From: Alphaproteobacteria bacterium MarineAlpha5_Bin5
GTDB lineage: Bacteria; Pseudomonadota; Alphaproteobacteria; HIMB59; GCA-002718135
NCBI GenBank assembly: GCA_002938205.1
Contig: PTKZ01000015.1
Location: 1-35,467, forward strand
Direction: 5' to 3'
DNA length: 35,467 bases
Positions 7,481 to 16,941 of this stretch are shown here, one piece after another; the first letter of the stretch is position 1, and the number at the start of each line of letters is the position of its first letter. Under the pieces are notes generated by a model. That model was not told the origin of the DNA, searched no databases, and was given only the letters and a program-made list of their open reading frames with translations. Made by a program: the position numbers and the translations under genes.

Positions 7481-9064
7481 TTATCTCAAATCATTATATA
7501 ATTTATAAGTTATACTATCGTATATTGCATTATAAGAAGCATCAATTATATTTGCTGAAACACCAACAGTTGTCCAATGAACTTTAGAATTATCTGTTGA
7601 TTCAATTAAAACTCTGGTAATTGCTCCCGTTCCTTTTTCAGATGATAAAATCATTACTTTGTAATCTGTTAATTTAAGATCAATTAAACTAGGGTAAAAG
7701 TTAATCAAAGCTTGGCGTAAAGCACTATCAATTGCATTTACTGGACCATTACCAACTCCAACTGTCATTTTTTCTTCATTTTTTACTTTTAAATATACAG
7801 TTGCTTCAGAATCTGTAACTAACTTACCTTTTGCATTCCATCTTCTTTCATCTGTTACTCTAAATTTTGTTAAATTAAAAAATTCAGATACTTCTCCTAA
7901 ATGTTTTCTAACAAGCAATTCAAAACTTGCTAAAGCAGTGTCATATGAAAAACCTTCTGATTCTTTCTGTTTAATCATTTCTAGTATTTCATTAATCGAT
8001 TCAGTTTTAATAGATATTGAAAGCTTTTTCAATTCGCTCTGCAAGTTAGCCCTACCAGCTTGATCGGATATAACTACATTTCTTGAATTACCAACTAACT
8101 CAGGCTTTATATGTTCATAAGTAACTGGATCTTTAGCAACAGCAGATGCATGTAAGCCTCCTTTATGTGAAAATGCATTTTCTCCTACGTAGGCAGCGCT
8201 TTTGGGATTTGGAATATTTAATAAATTATTAAGTAATCTCGAAACCTTAGTTAAAGATTTTAATTTATTTAAATGAATATTTGTTCTAAAATTTGTTTTC
8301 AACAGCAATGTTGGAATTAGTGAAACCAAATTTGTATTACCGCACCTTTCTCCCAAACCATTGATTGTGCCTTGTACTTGTCTAACACCAGCATTAATTG
8401 CTGCTAAAGCATTAGCTACTCCATTTTCTGTGTCGTTATGAGCGTGAATACCTAAATTTTTACCTGGAATTTCTTTTAAGACTTCTTCAATAATATCATT
8501 AATTTCATGAGGTAGTGTTCCCCCATTTGTATCACATAATACAATCCATCTAGCTCCAGCTTTGTATGCTTCTTTAATACAATTTAAAGCATATTCTCTA
8601 TTTAATTTAAATCCATCAAAGAAATGTTCAGCATCAAATATAGATTCCTTATTTTTATTTTTTATATAAGTTACACTATCTTTGATCATTAAAAGATTTT
8701 CTTCTTCTGAAATAGCTAAAGCATTTTTAACATGAAAAGAAGATGATTTTCCTACAATGCAAATACTTGAGGCTTGGCTATTTGTTAAGGCATTTAATCC
8801 TGGATCATTTTCAGCACTTCTTCCAGGTCTTCTTGTCATTCCAAATGCAGTAAAATTAGAATTATTAAATTCTAATTTTCTAGAGAAAAAATCGTTATCC
8901 GTAGGATTAGCTCCTGGCCAACCACCTTCAATATAATCAATACCTAATTCATCAAGATTTTTAGAAATAATCATCTTATCACTAACAGAAAAATTCACTC
9001 CTGTTGTTTGTTGACCATCTCTTAAAGTTGTATCAAATAAGTATATTTTATCTTCAGCTTGCAT
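7481..9064 (-). CDS. cimA: (R)-citramalate synthase
   Basis: 527 residues. It condenses pyruvate and acetyl-CoA to citramalate, the threonine-independent entry into isoleucine synthesis. The HMGL-like catalytic domain opens with DTTLRDGQQTTGVNF (11-25), the version typical of citramalate rather than isopropylmalate synthases; HAHNDTENG.A and GTINGLGERCGN follow. The C-terminal part (about 390-527) is a LeuA-type allosteric dimerisation domain, probably sensing isoleucine. It is in the minus-strand run after gltX (37-nt gap). Confidence 0.93.
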   Translation of the reverse strand: MQAEDKIYLFDTTLRDGQQTTGVNFSVSDKMIISKNLDELGIDYIEGGWPGANPTDNDFFSRKLEFNNSNFTAFGMTRRPGRSAENDPGLNALTNSQASSICIVGKSSSFHVKNALAISEEENLLMIKDSVTYIKNKNKESIFDAEHFFDGFKLNREYALNCIKEAYKAGARWIVLCDTNGGTLPHEINDIIEEVLKEIPGKNLGIHAHNDTENGVANALAAINAGVRQVQGTINGLGERCGNTNLVSLIPTLLLKTNFRTNIHLNKLKSLTKVSRLLNNLLNIPNPKSAAYVGENAFSHKGGLHASAVAKDPVTYEHIKPELVGNSRNVVISDQAGRANLQSELKKLSISIKTESINEILEMIKQKESEGFSYDTALASFELLVRKHLGEVSEFFNLTKFRVTDERRWNAKGKLVTDSEATVYLKVKNEEKMTVGVGNGPVNAIDSALRQALINFYPSLIDLKLTDYKVMILSSEKGTGAITRVLIESTDNSKVHWTTVGVSANIIDASYNAIYDSITYKLYNDLR

Positions 9065-9101
9065 AATTAAATTTCGTTCTTAGAGTATTAATAAATTTTT
9101 T

Positions 9102-10436
9102 CTATAATTTTCCAAATTTTCTAAGAATTATCTCTTTATTAACTAAAGGCATAAAATACTTAAGCTCAGGACCTTTTTCTAAACCAGTTAAAATTATTCT
9201 TAAAGGCATAAATAAATCTTTACCTTTTAATCTTGTAGTTTTTTTTATTTCATTAGTCCAAAAATCCCAAGTATTTTCATCAAAAGGATCTTGAGGTATA
9301 TTATTAATAGCAGCTGTAATTAATGTATTATCAAAATTATATTTATTTATATCAATAATGTTATTTATTGTGGCAATCCAAAATTTAATATCAGAAAAAA
9401 ATTCTAAATTATTTTTACCGAACTTCCAAATTTTTTCAGTAGAAATATTGTCATTTATTAATTTTAATCTTGCAGAAACTTGATCAAATTTATATTCCTT
9501 TAAAATGTTTGAGTTAAGTGATTTTAATACATCTAATGAAAATTTACATGAAGAACTTGAAATATTTTTTATATCAAAATTTTTTAAAATTTTTTCAATA
9601 CTATCTAATGCCTCAATATCTTTACTTGACCCTATGAATAATAAATAATTTAGAAGAGTTAAATTTTCATAACCTTCTTCTTTTAATTTATTGATCGAAA
9701 GACTTCCTAATCTTTTTGCAAAGCCTTTACCCTGATCATCAGTTAAAAAAGGATGATGTGCAAAATTAGGAACCTTGCCATCTAAAGCCTCAAATATTTG
9801 AATATGATATGCAGTATTCGTTATATGGTCTTCACCACGTATAATATCGGTAATTTCTTCTTCAATATCGTCAATAACTGAAGGTAGATGATATAATAAA
9901 GTTCCATCTTCACGTATTAATACTGGATCACTTAGATTTATAGATTCAAATTCTACATTTCCTTTTATTAAATCATTCCAGAATATTTTTTTATCATTTA
10001 ATTTAAATCGCCAATGTGGTCTTTTCCCATTTTTAATATTTGAATTAATTTCATCTTTTGTTAAATTTAATGCTGATCTATCGTAAATAGGAGGTTTGCC
10101 TAAAGATAATAAAGATTTTTTTTTAAGAGATAATTCTTCTAAAGATTCGAAACATGGATAAATTCTATTAATATTTTTTAATTTTTCTATATTTGAATTA
10201 TACAAGTCAGTTCTAGATGATTGATTAAAAGTTTTTTGCCAATCTAAACCAAGCCATTTAAGATTCTCTTTTATATCTTTTTCATTTTTAGATGATGATC
10301 TTTCAATGTCTGTATCATCTATTCGTAATATAAATTTTCCATTATTATTCATTGCATAAGCCCAATTTAATAGAGCTGATCGAGCATTTCCAACATGGAT
10401 CATTCCTGTTGGACTAGGAGCAAATCTACATTTCAT
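9102..10436 (-). CDS. gltX: Glutamyl-tRNA synthetase
   Basis: 444 residues, a class I synthetase with anticodon-binding region, so too long for the truncated Glu-Q-tRNA(Asp) form. N-terminal RFAPSPTGMIHVGNARSAL (residues 4-22) holds the HIGH-like motif (HVGN); the KMSKS equivalent is FAKRLGS. The version with KRLGSLSI is typical of one of the two GluRS paralogues common in alphaproteobacteria, so a second gltX may exist elsewhere, and this copy might be the one that also charges tRNA-Gln for amidotransferase repair. It starts 1 nt after the nadE stop. Confidence 0.93.
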   Translation of the reverse strand: MKCRFAPSPTGMIHVGNARSALLNWAYAMNNNGKFILRIDDTDIERSSSKNEKDIKENLKWLGLDWQKTFNQSSRTDLYNSNIEKLKNINRIYPCFESLEELSLKKKSLLSLGKPPIYDRSALNLTKDEINSNIKNGKRPHWRFKLNDKKIFWNDLIKGNVEFESINLSDPVLIREDGTLLYHLPSVIDDIEEEITDIIRGEDHITNTAYHIQIFEALDGKVPNFAHHPFLTDDQGKGFAKRLGSLSINKLKEEGYENLTLLNYLLFIGSSKDIEALDSIEKILKNFDIKNISSSSCKFSLDVLKSLNSNILKEYKFDQVSARLKLINDNISTEKIWKFGKNNLEFFSDIKFWIATINNIIDINKYNFDNTLITAAINNIPQDPFDENTWDFWTNEIKKTTRLKGKDLFMPLRIILTGLEKGPELKYFMPLVNKEIILRKFGKL

Positions 10437-10437
10437 A

Positions 10438-11178
10438 TTATTTTTTAGGTAGAATACAAACAGGTATTGGATTCATTTTATGCAAGTTAGGTTCTCTTAT
10501 TTTTAAATATTTTTTATAATATTTACTATTTTTATCAGTCATAGCCTCCTCTATTTGCTTATAACTTAATCCTAGTTGATTTTCATCATTTCGACTATCA
10601 TCCCATAATCCATCAGTTGGTTCAGCTTCAACTATATCTTTTATTATATTAAGTTTCGATGCCATTTCCCATACATCTGATTTAGTACAATCAGCAATAG
10701 GAGAAATATCAACTCCACCATCACCATATTTTGTATAAAAACCAACTCCAAAATCTTCTACTTTGTTGCCGGTACCAACGACTAATCCATTATTGCTTTG
10801 AGCTATATGATACAAGGTCGCCATTCTTAGTCTTGACCGGGAATTAGCAAAAGCAAGTTTATTATTAAAATCTTTTAGATGCCTTTCAAATAACTGAAAT
10901 ATTTCATCTAGTTCTATAGTTAAAGTCTTAACATCATCAAAATTTTCTTTTAACCATTTCAAATGCCTTAAGCTTAGTTCATGTTGTTGAATATTTTGTT
11001 TTATTGGCATTGAAATAGCTATAGTTTTCAAACCAGTTTTTGCACATAATGTGCTTGTTAAAGCTGAGTCAACACCTCCGGAAACACCTACTACAAGAGA
11101 AACAGGTTTAAAGTTCAAATTTTCAGTATAACTCTTTATCCAATTTGAAATAAAATTTATTTTTTCATTAAGATCCAT
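10438..11178 (-). CDS. nadE: NAD synthetase, ammonia-dependent (NadE)
   Basis: 246 residues, catalytic domain only; the nitrilase-like glutaminase domain of the longer form is missing, so ammonia is the likely nitrogen donor. It adenylates and amidates nicotinate adenine dinucleotide. The PP-loop SGGVDS is at 33-38; N/SRSRLRMATLYHIA, GTGNKVEDFGVGFYTKYGDGG and the DISP(I)AD segment are all family hallmarks. It is tightly linked to gltX downstream and 19 nt from aroG upstream. Confidence 0.92.
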   Translation of the reverse strand: MDLNEKINFISNWIKSYTENLNFKPVSLVVGVSGGVDSALTSTLCAKTGLKTIAISMPIKQNIQQHELSLRHLKWLKENFDDVKTLTIELDEIFQLFERHLKDFNNKLAFANSRSRLRMATLYHIAQSNNGLVVGTGNKVEDFGVGFYTKYGDGGVDISPIADCTKSDVWEMASKLNIIKDIVEAEPTDGLWDDSRNDENQLGLSYKQIEEAMTDKNSKYYKKYLKIREPNLHKMNPIPVCILPKK

Positions 11179-11197
11179 TATAATTAAAGATTATATA

Positions 11198-12571
11198 TTA
11201 TAAACTTGAAGATTTGGCAGAAAGAAATTTTTCATCCTTCAAAAAATCAGAAATAAGAAAAGCTAACTCTAATGATTGTGAGGCATTTAATCTAGGATCA
11301 CAGAAGGTATGATATCTATTTTTAAGATCTTCATCTGTAATTTCCTGTAAGCCACCCATACATTCTGTAACATCTTGGCCTGTCATTTCTAAATGTACTC
11401 CTCCTGGATAAGTTCCTAGAGACTTATGAATATTGAAAAACTGTTGAATTTCTGAAAATATATTTGCTAAAGGTCTGGTTTTATAACCAGTATTTGATTT
11501 AATAGTATTTCCATGCATAGGATCACAAGCCCAAACAACCTGATTTCCATTTTTTTTAACTTTATTTATTATATTTGGTAAAATAGTATTTATTTTCTCT
11601 GCACCCATTCTACAAATAAGAGTGATTCTTCCTGGTTCATTTTTTGGATTAAGAGCTTCTAATATTTTAATTAACTCATCTGAATCTGTACTTGGACCAA
11701 CTTTAATACCTATAGGATTTTCAATACCTTTCAAAAATTCTATATGAGCACCATCGATTTGACGAGTACGATCACCTACCCATAACATATGAGCAGATAC
11801 GTCATACCATTTTCCAGAAGTGCTATCAATACGAGTTAATGCTTCTTCATAATCTAGTAAAAGTGCTTCATGACTTGTAAAAAACTCTGTCTCATAAAGT
11901 TGCCTTACATTTTTTTCATTTATGCCACATGCATTCATAAAAGCTAAACACTCATCAATTCTAGAAGAAATTTCTTTAAATTTCTTTGCGTTATCTTCTT
12001 CAACAAAATTTAAATTCCATTGATGAATTTTATTTAAATTAGCAAACCCCCCTTGTGAAAAGGCTCTAATTAAATTTAAAGTTGCTGCTGATTGATTATA
12101 TGCTTTAATTAATCTCTCAGGATCAGGTTTTCTTGATTTTTCGTTAAAATCAATTCCATTAATTATGTCGCCTTTATAAGACTCAAGCTCAATTTCATCT
12201 ATAATTTCGGTATCTTTGGATCTAGGTTTTGCAAATTGGCCTGCAATTCTACCAACTTTAACTACAGGACAAGAAGAGCCAAATGTTAGGACTACTGCCA
12301 TTTGTAAAATAACTTTAAATGAATCTCTAATGTTATCGGGATGAAAATCTGCAAAACTTTCTGCACAATCACCACCTTGTAACAAAAATGCTTTTCCTTC
12401 AGAAACTTCCTTTAATTTAGCTTTTAATGATCTAGCTTCTCCTGCAAAAACCAAAGGTGGAAATTCTCTTATTGTATTTAATGTATTTTTTAGCTCTAAT
12501 TCATTAGCATAGGTAGGCATATGCTTACCTTTTTTGCTTCTCCAGCTATCAGGTGTCCATTTATCATTCAT
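11198..12571 (-). CDS. aroG: 3-deoxy-7-phosphoheptulonate synthase, class II
   Basis: 457 residues. First step of the shikimate pathway, joining phosphoenolpyruvate and erythrose 4-phosphate. The plant-like class II type is shown by W.P.SWR at the N-terminus, [35 protein letters not shown] and the [15 protein letters not shown] segment, with the metal-binding cysteine in QGGDCAE. Length is normal. It lies in the minus-strand run between glmU and nadE. Confidence 0.95.
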   Translation of the reverse strand: MNDKWTPDSWRSKKGKHMPTYANELELKNTLNTIREFPPLVFAGEARSLKAKLKEVSEGKAFLLQGGDCAESFADFHPDNIRDSFKVILQMAVVLTFGSSCPVVKVGRIAGQFAKPRSKDTEIIDEIELESYKGDIINGIDFNEKSRKPDPERLIKAYNQSAATLNLIRAFSQGGFANLNKIHQWNLNFVEEDNAKKFKEISSRIDECLAFMNACGINEKNVRQLYETEFFTSHEALLLDYEEALTRIDSTSGKWYDVSAHMLWVGDRTRQIDGAHIEFLKGIENPIGIKVGPSTDSDELIKILEALNPKNEPGRITLICRMGAEKINTILPNIINKVKKNGNQVVWACDPMHGNTIKSNTGYKTRPLANIFSEIQQFFNIHKSLGTYPGGVHLEMTGQDVTECMGGLQEITDEDLKNRYHTFCDPRLNASQSLELAFLISDFLKDEKFLSAKSSSL

Positions 12572-12629
12572 ATAAATTAGGGCTATTAAACTTATTAGAA
12601 TCTTGAAACAAGTTTATTAATTGAAAAAA

Positions 12630-13919
12630 CTACTTTTTCTTAATAATTTTTAATTTAGCTCTTTCAATCGCTAAATTATTAGATGGTATGTCTTGATTAA
12701 TTACACTACCCGCTGCAATTTTAACATTTTTATTAATCACCACAGGAGCAATTAAGGAGCAATTTGAGCCGATAAATGCACCTTCCTTTATAATTGTTCG
12801 ATTTTTTAACTTTCCATCAAAATTGCATGTAATAGTTCCGGCACCTATATTAACGTTTTTTCCTATTTTACTATCACCAATATAGGATAAATGACTTATT
12901 GAAGTGTTATCACCAATTTTTGAATTTTTTACTTCAACAAAATTCCCAATTTTAGATTTTTTTTCGATAATTGTAGTCGGCCTAATACGAGCAAACGGTC
13001 CTATTGTACAATTTCCATTAATTTTTACACCCTCCAAATAAGAATTACTTTTTATTATACTTCCTGATTTAATTGTTACGTTATTTTTAATTATAACATT
13101 TGGTTCGATAATTACACCTTTTTCAATCATTGTATTATAACTAAAATAATTTGATTCAGGTTTATGAATTATCACTCCTTTATTAATAAATTTGTTTATT
13201 AAATAATTTTGAAAATTTATTTGTATTTTATTTAAATCTTTTAAAGTATTGACTCCAATCATTTCATCTTCAGGCGCTAAAACAAAAGAAAAAGGGGTTT
13301 GTTTTTTTGAATAAATATCAAAAATATCAGGTAAAAATTTCTCTTTTTTAATTTTACTAAATTTAATGGATTTTAAATTCTTAAAAAAAATACCTTTATT
13401 AACTAACATTACACCTGAATTGCAGGTTTGTATTTGTTTTTCCTTTTTTGATGCAAATAATTCCTCAACTACAGAAATAACTTTATTTTTATTGATTTTA
13501 ACACGTCCATATCCGTAAGGATTCGATGAAGCAAAGGAAATCATGCTTGCATAATTTTTATTTTTCTTAAAATTACTAATCAATTTATTAATACTTTTAT
13601 TTGTAATTAATGGAACATCTCCAAATAAAACTAGAAGATATTTATTTTTGATAAGATTTCTTGCAGAATTAATTGCATCAGCTGTACCATTTTGGTTTTT
13701 TTGGATTACAAGTTTACAGTCTGGTAATAATAACTTTAACTCATTAATATTTTTATTATTGCAAACTATAATAGTGTCATTTTCTGAAATTTTTTTAGCG
13801 GTATTAACTACATGTTTAATAATTGGTAAACCTGCTAAATCTTGAAACAATTTACTTTTCGTTCCGTGAAATCGACTACTCTTGCCAGCAGCTAAAATAA
13901 CAGTAGTAATTTTAAACAT
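12630..13919 (-). CDS. glmU: Bifunctional UDP-GlcNAc pyrophosphorylase / GlcN-1-P acetyltransferase
   Basis: 429 residues, slightly shorter than the usual 450. It makes UDP-N-acetylglucosamine for peptidoglycan and lipopolysaccharide. The N-terminal Rossmann-like uridyltransferase begins VILAAGKSSRF (7-17) and includes QNGTADAI and LFGDVPLI. The C-terminal left-handed beta-helix holds the hexapeptide repeats and the acetyltransferase active-site region NFVEVKNS...SHLSYIGDS...GAGTITCNFDG. It follows the ParA-like gene by 6 nt. Confidence 0.95.
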   Translation of the reverse strand: MFKITTVILAAGKSSRFHGTKSKLFQDLAGLPIIKHVVNTAKKISENDTIIVCNNKNINELKLLLPDCKLVIQKNQNGTADAINSARNLIKNKYLLVLFGDVPLITNKSINKLISNFKKNKNYASMISFASSNPYGYGRVKINKNKVISVVEELFASKKEKQIQTCNSGVMLVNKGIFFKNLKSIKFSKIKKEKFLPDIFDIYSKKQTPFSFVLAPEDEMIGVNTLKDLNKIQINFQNYLINKFINKGVIIHKPESNYFSYNTMIEKGVIIEPNVIIKNNVTIKSGSIIKSNSYLEGVKINGNCTIGPFARIRPTTIIEKKSKIGNFVEVKNSKIGDNTSISHLSYIGDSKIGKNVNIGAGTITCNFDGKLKNRTIIKEGAFIGSNCSLIAPVVINKNVKIAAGSVINQDIPSNNLAIERAKLKIIKKK

Positions 13920-13925
13920 TAAAAA

Positions 13926-14558
13926 TTATAAATTTCTTATAATTTCGTTACCAGCATTAATTATTTCTTTTGAGGCATCTGATGTGATATTAATATCAAT
14001 AACTCCTCTGCCAACAGAAAAGGTTTCAGCAAATATTACTTTACTTGAAATTCTTGATCTTGCTATCTTTGCTCCTGCATATCTAAGTCTTAATATCATT
14101 GCTTCCGTTAATCTTGCTCTTGGCATTACTCTGTTTAAAATGATTATAGGATTCTTTTTTTCCTGTTTTGCTATTTGTAAAAAAGGTAATGTTGCCATTA
14201 AATCTAATGGACTAGGTTGTACTGGTACAAATAGTCCATTTGAAGCCTTAATAATTTGCATGGTTTCAAAGGTTATAGATGGTGGACTATCAATAATTAT
14301 AAAATCATACTTTCTTTTGATAGTTTTTACTTCATCAACTAAATTACGAATGTCAAATTTATAAGAATCGATACCACAATCATCCTCACCGTAATATTTA
14401 TTTCGTTCAGTTAGCCAATAAGTAAGACTTTGTTGAGCATCAGCATCAATTACAGCTACTTTGTAGCCACTATTACTCCAAAGTACTGCTATATTTGCAG
14501 CTAAAGTAGACTTTCCAGATCCGCCCTTTTGATTTGAAAATGCTATTACTTTACCCAT
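13926..14558 (-). CDS. Orphan ParA/MinD-family ATPase
   Basis: 210 residues. The deviant Walker A KGGSGKST lies at 11-18 (signature lysine K11), followed by VIDADAQQS (Walker A') and DFIIIDSPPS (Walker B). The C-terminal part PVQPSPLDLMA and the RARLTEAM segment resemble the short, ParB-less ParA-like proteins that position cytoplasmic cargo or plasmid-type partners. No ParB, parS site or origin is visible nearby, so chromosome segregation is not supported. It is divergent from the Sua5 gene and 6 nt upstream of glmU. Confidence 0.83.
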   Translation of the reverse strand: MGKVIAFSNQKGGSGKSTLAANIAVLWSNSGYKVAVIDADAQQSLTYWLTERNKYYGEDDCGIDSYKFDIRNLVDEVKTIKRKYDFIIIDSPPSITFETMQIIKASNGLFVPVQPSPLDLMATLPFLQIAKQEKKNPIIILNRVMPRARLTEAMILRLRYAGAKIARSRISSKVIFAETFSVGRGVIDINITSDASKEIINAGNEIIRNL

Positions 14559-14630
14559 TATTAATATTTGTATAATTTTACTAAGATAATAACTATTTTA
14601 ATATTATATGGAAACTATTTTAAAAAAAAT

Positions 14631-15557
14631 ATGGGACAAAATTTAATAGAATCAGCGAATAAAATACTGCTAGAAGGAGGGTTAGTTATTTTTCCCACAG
14701 AAACAGTTTATGGAATTGGAGCAAATGCTACAGATTTAAAAGCAGTAAATTTAATATATACTATGAAAAAAAGACCAAAAAGCAGCCCTATTATTTGTCA
14801 TTTTGCAACAATAAAAAACATTAAAAAGAATTTTTACCTTAATGATGTTGATCTTTCCTTAGCAAAAAAATTTTGGCCAGGACCGCTAACATTAATTTTA
14901 AAAAAAAAATCAAATTCAAAAATTAGTTCTATTGTTTCAAATAACTCTGAGTGGGTTGGATGCAGAATACCCAATAATGAAATTGCACTAAATTTACTGA
15001 AAAGAGTCAAATTTCCCATTGCAGCTCCAAGTGCTAATATAAATATGAAAACATCAGTTACTTTACCAGATGATTTAGATCCTGTTTTAAAAAAAGAAAT
15101 ATTTACTATTGATGATGGATCATCGATATTAGGACTTGAATCAACTGTTATTAAAACTAGTAATAATAAAATAGAAATACTTAGATTAGGTAGTTTAACA
15201 GAAGAAGAAATTTATAAAAAATTTAAAAATTATAAAATAACTATAAGTAAAAAATCTACTTTATCACCCGGTCATCAACGTAAACATTATTCACCAAAAA
15301 AACCCTTAAGAATAAATGTTAATAAAGTTAAAAATGATGAAGGTTTATTAAATTTTGGCCTAAACAATTTAAAATCTAAAATTATTGATTTAAATCTAAG
15401 CAAAAAGTCTGACCTTATTGAAGCAAGTAACAAATTTTATCATTATTTAAATTTAATAGATAACTCAAATTGTAAAACAATTGCAGTAGCACCCATACCT
15501 TCTGAAGGTTTGGGTAAGGTAATTAATGATAGATTGATGAAAGCTATAGTAGAATAA
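14631..15557 (+). CDS. Threonylcarbamoyl-AMP synthase, Sua5/TsaC2 type
   Basis: 308 residues. It forms threonylcarbamoyl-AMP from threonine, bicarbonate and ATP for t6A37 modification of ANN-decoding tRNAs. The YrdC domain begins GGLVIFPTETVYGIGANA; KKRP.S.P, AAPSAN and GLESTVI are present. The C-terminal Sua5 domain is marked by SPGHQRKHYSPKKP. I chose ATG 14631, two residues before NLIESANKIL, over an in-frame TTG at 14568 whose 21 extra residues are hydrophobic filler. Convergent with the FAD oxidase gene (8-bp gap). Confidence 0.9.
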   Translation: MGQNLIESANKILLEGGLVIFPTETVYGIGANATDLKAVNLIYTMKKRPKSSPIICHFATIKNIKKNFYLNDVDLSLAKKFWPGPLTLILKKKSNSKISSIVSNNSEWVGCRIPNNEIALNLLKRVKFPIAAPSANINMKTSVTLPDDLDPVLKKEIFTIDDGSSILGLESTVIKTSNNKIEILRLGSLTEEEIYKKFKNYKITISKKSTLSPGHQRKHYSPKKPLRINVNKVKNDEGLLNFGLNNLKSKIIDLNLSKKSDLIEASNKFYHYLNLIDNSNCKTIAVAPIPSEGLGKVINDRLMKAIVE

Positions 15558-15565
15558 AAAAAAAC

Positions 15566-16888
15566 TTATAATCTACTTATATAGTCTAAAATTCTATAAT
15601 AAATAATTGCTGTTGAATATATAGGTCTTCTTAAAAGATCTCCTCCAGGAATTTTGAAATGATTTATACTTGAAAATAAATCAAACTTATTATTCTTTTC
15701 TAAAATTTTTTCAGCAATTAATTTTCCTCCCATTACACTCATAGCTAAACCATGGCCAGAATATCCATGGGCATAGTAAAGATTATTTTTCATTAAAGTT
15801 CCAAATTGTGGCATTCTATTAATTGATATAGCTAAAGTACCTCCCCATGCAAAATCTATTTTTACATCATTAAGTTCAGGAAAAACTTTTAACATTCGTT
15901 TTAATACAAATTTTTTTGCATCTTTAACAAAGTTTGCTGTTATTGTTTCAGGCCCCCCAAACAATAATCGATAATCTTCAGAAAATCTAAAATAATCAAT
16001 CATAAATCTAGAATCGCTTACTGCTACATTTCTTTTTATTAATTTCTTAGCGTATTCATCTCCTAATGGCTCAGTAGCAATAATATAATTATTGATAGGC
16101 ATAAAATAGCTTCTAACTGATCCAAGTAGGTTATCTAAATAACCGTTGCAGCAAACAATTACTTTTTTTGTCTTAATTTCATATGAATTAACTTTAATTG
16201 AAATTTTATTTGAATTGTCAATAATTTTAGAAGCTGGGCTATTCTGATAAATTTTAACTCCTTTTTCAAGACAGGCATTCATTAATCCATAAGTTAATTT
16301 TAAAGGATTTAAATGATAACAATCTTTTAAAAGTAATCCTGAAAAATATCGCTCACTATGAATCTCTTCTTTAATCATTTTCTCATCAAGGTATTCGAAA
16401 TCATTATAATCATAATATTTTTGCATATGATCTATTTCTTTTAAAAAATATTTATAATCATTTTTAGTGTTTCCTACATGAAGAACGCCGGGTTTAATCG
16501 CACAATCAATTTTATAATTATTAATTATATCAATAACTTCTTGAACAGCTTCAAGACCAATAAACCAAAACATTTTAGCTTTTTCGTTTCCAAATTTTTT
16601 TTCAAGATAAAATTGATCTTTACGCATACCTATTCCCAATTGTCCCCCATTTCTTCCCGAAGCTCCTGAACCAATTTGATTTGCTTCTATAATAGTTACA
16701 GTATAACCACTATTTGATAGGTTGAGTGCAGCTGATAAACCTGTTAATCCTCCTCCAACAACACAAATATCCGTATTTATATTTTCTTTTATTTGTTTAT
16801 GATGCTTATTTATTGGAGCAGAATATTGATAAAAACTTGGATTTTCATTATGATGTTGCTCATAAGTTCTTTTTTTTGTAATAAACAC
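15566..16888 (-). CDS. FAD-dependent amine oxidase, DadA/PuuB-like (copy 1)
   Basis: 440 residues. The Rossmann FAD site VVGGGLTGLSAALNL is at about 43-57 with E68 for the ribose, followed by GSGASGRNGGQLG, a pattern seen in gamma-glutamylputrescine oxidase (PuuB) and other DAO-fold amine or amino acid oxidases. The C-terminus has GYSGHGLAMSVMGGKLIAE. By analogy it may oxidise a gamma-glutamylated diamine to the aldehyde; substrate not provable from sequence. It is divergent from the PuuA-like ligase with a 53-bp gap, the expected partner. The start is GTG at 16888; no in-frame ATG precedes the FAD site. Confidence 0.83.
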   Translation of the reverse strand: MFITKKRTYEQHHNENPSFYQYSAPINKHHKQIKENINTDICVVGGGLTGLSAALNLSNSGYTVTIIEANQIGSGASGRNGGQLGIGMRKDQFYLEKKFGNEKAKMFWFIGLEAVQEVIDIINNYKIDCAIKPGVLHVGNTKNDYKYFLKEIDHMQKYYDYNDFEYLDEKMIKEEIHSERYFSGLLLKDCYHLNPLKLTYGLMNACLEKGVKIYQNSPASKIIDNSNKISIKVNSYEIKTKKVIVCCNGYLDNLLGSVRSYFMPINNYIIATEPLGDEYAKKLIKRNVAVSDSRFMIDYFRFSEDYRLLFGGPETITANFVKDAKKFVLKRMLKVFPELNDVKIDFAWGGTLAISINRMPQFGTLMKNNLYYAHGYSGHGLAMSVMGGKLIAEKILEKNNKFDLFSSINHFKIPGGDLLRRPIYSTAIIYYRILDYISRL

Positions 16889-16941
16889 AATACATTCATT
16901 AATGATTTAAATTCAATAAGTAAACATACACTCATAAATAT

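Noticed and set aside
12587..12616. TAAACTT/AAGTTTA stem between aroG and glmU
   Set aside because: Seven AT-rich pairs with a 16-nt loop and no T-run in the transcribed direction; not a credible terminator.
14568..14630. TTG-initiated N-terminal extension of the Sua5-type protein
   Set aside because: Adds 21 residues outside the conserved family start; ATG at 14631 fits YrdC domain boundaries.
16896..16905. TCATTAATGA palindrome between FAD oxidase copy 1 and the PuuA-like gene
   Set aside because: Only 10 bp, AT-rich, and unlike the candidate TetR sites; a weak operator candidate at best.
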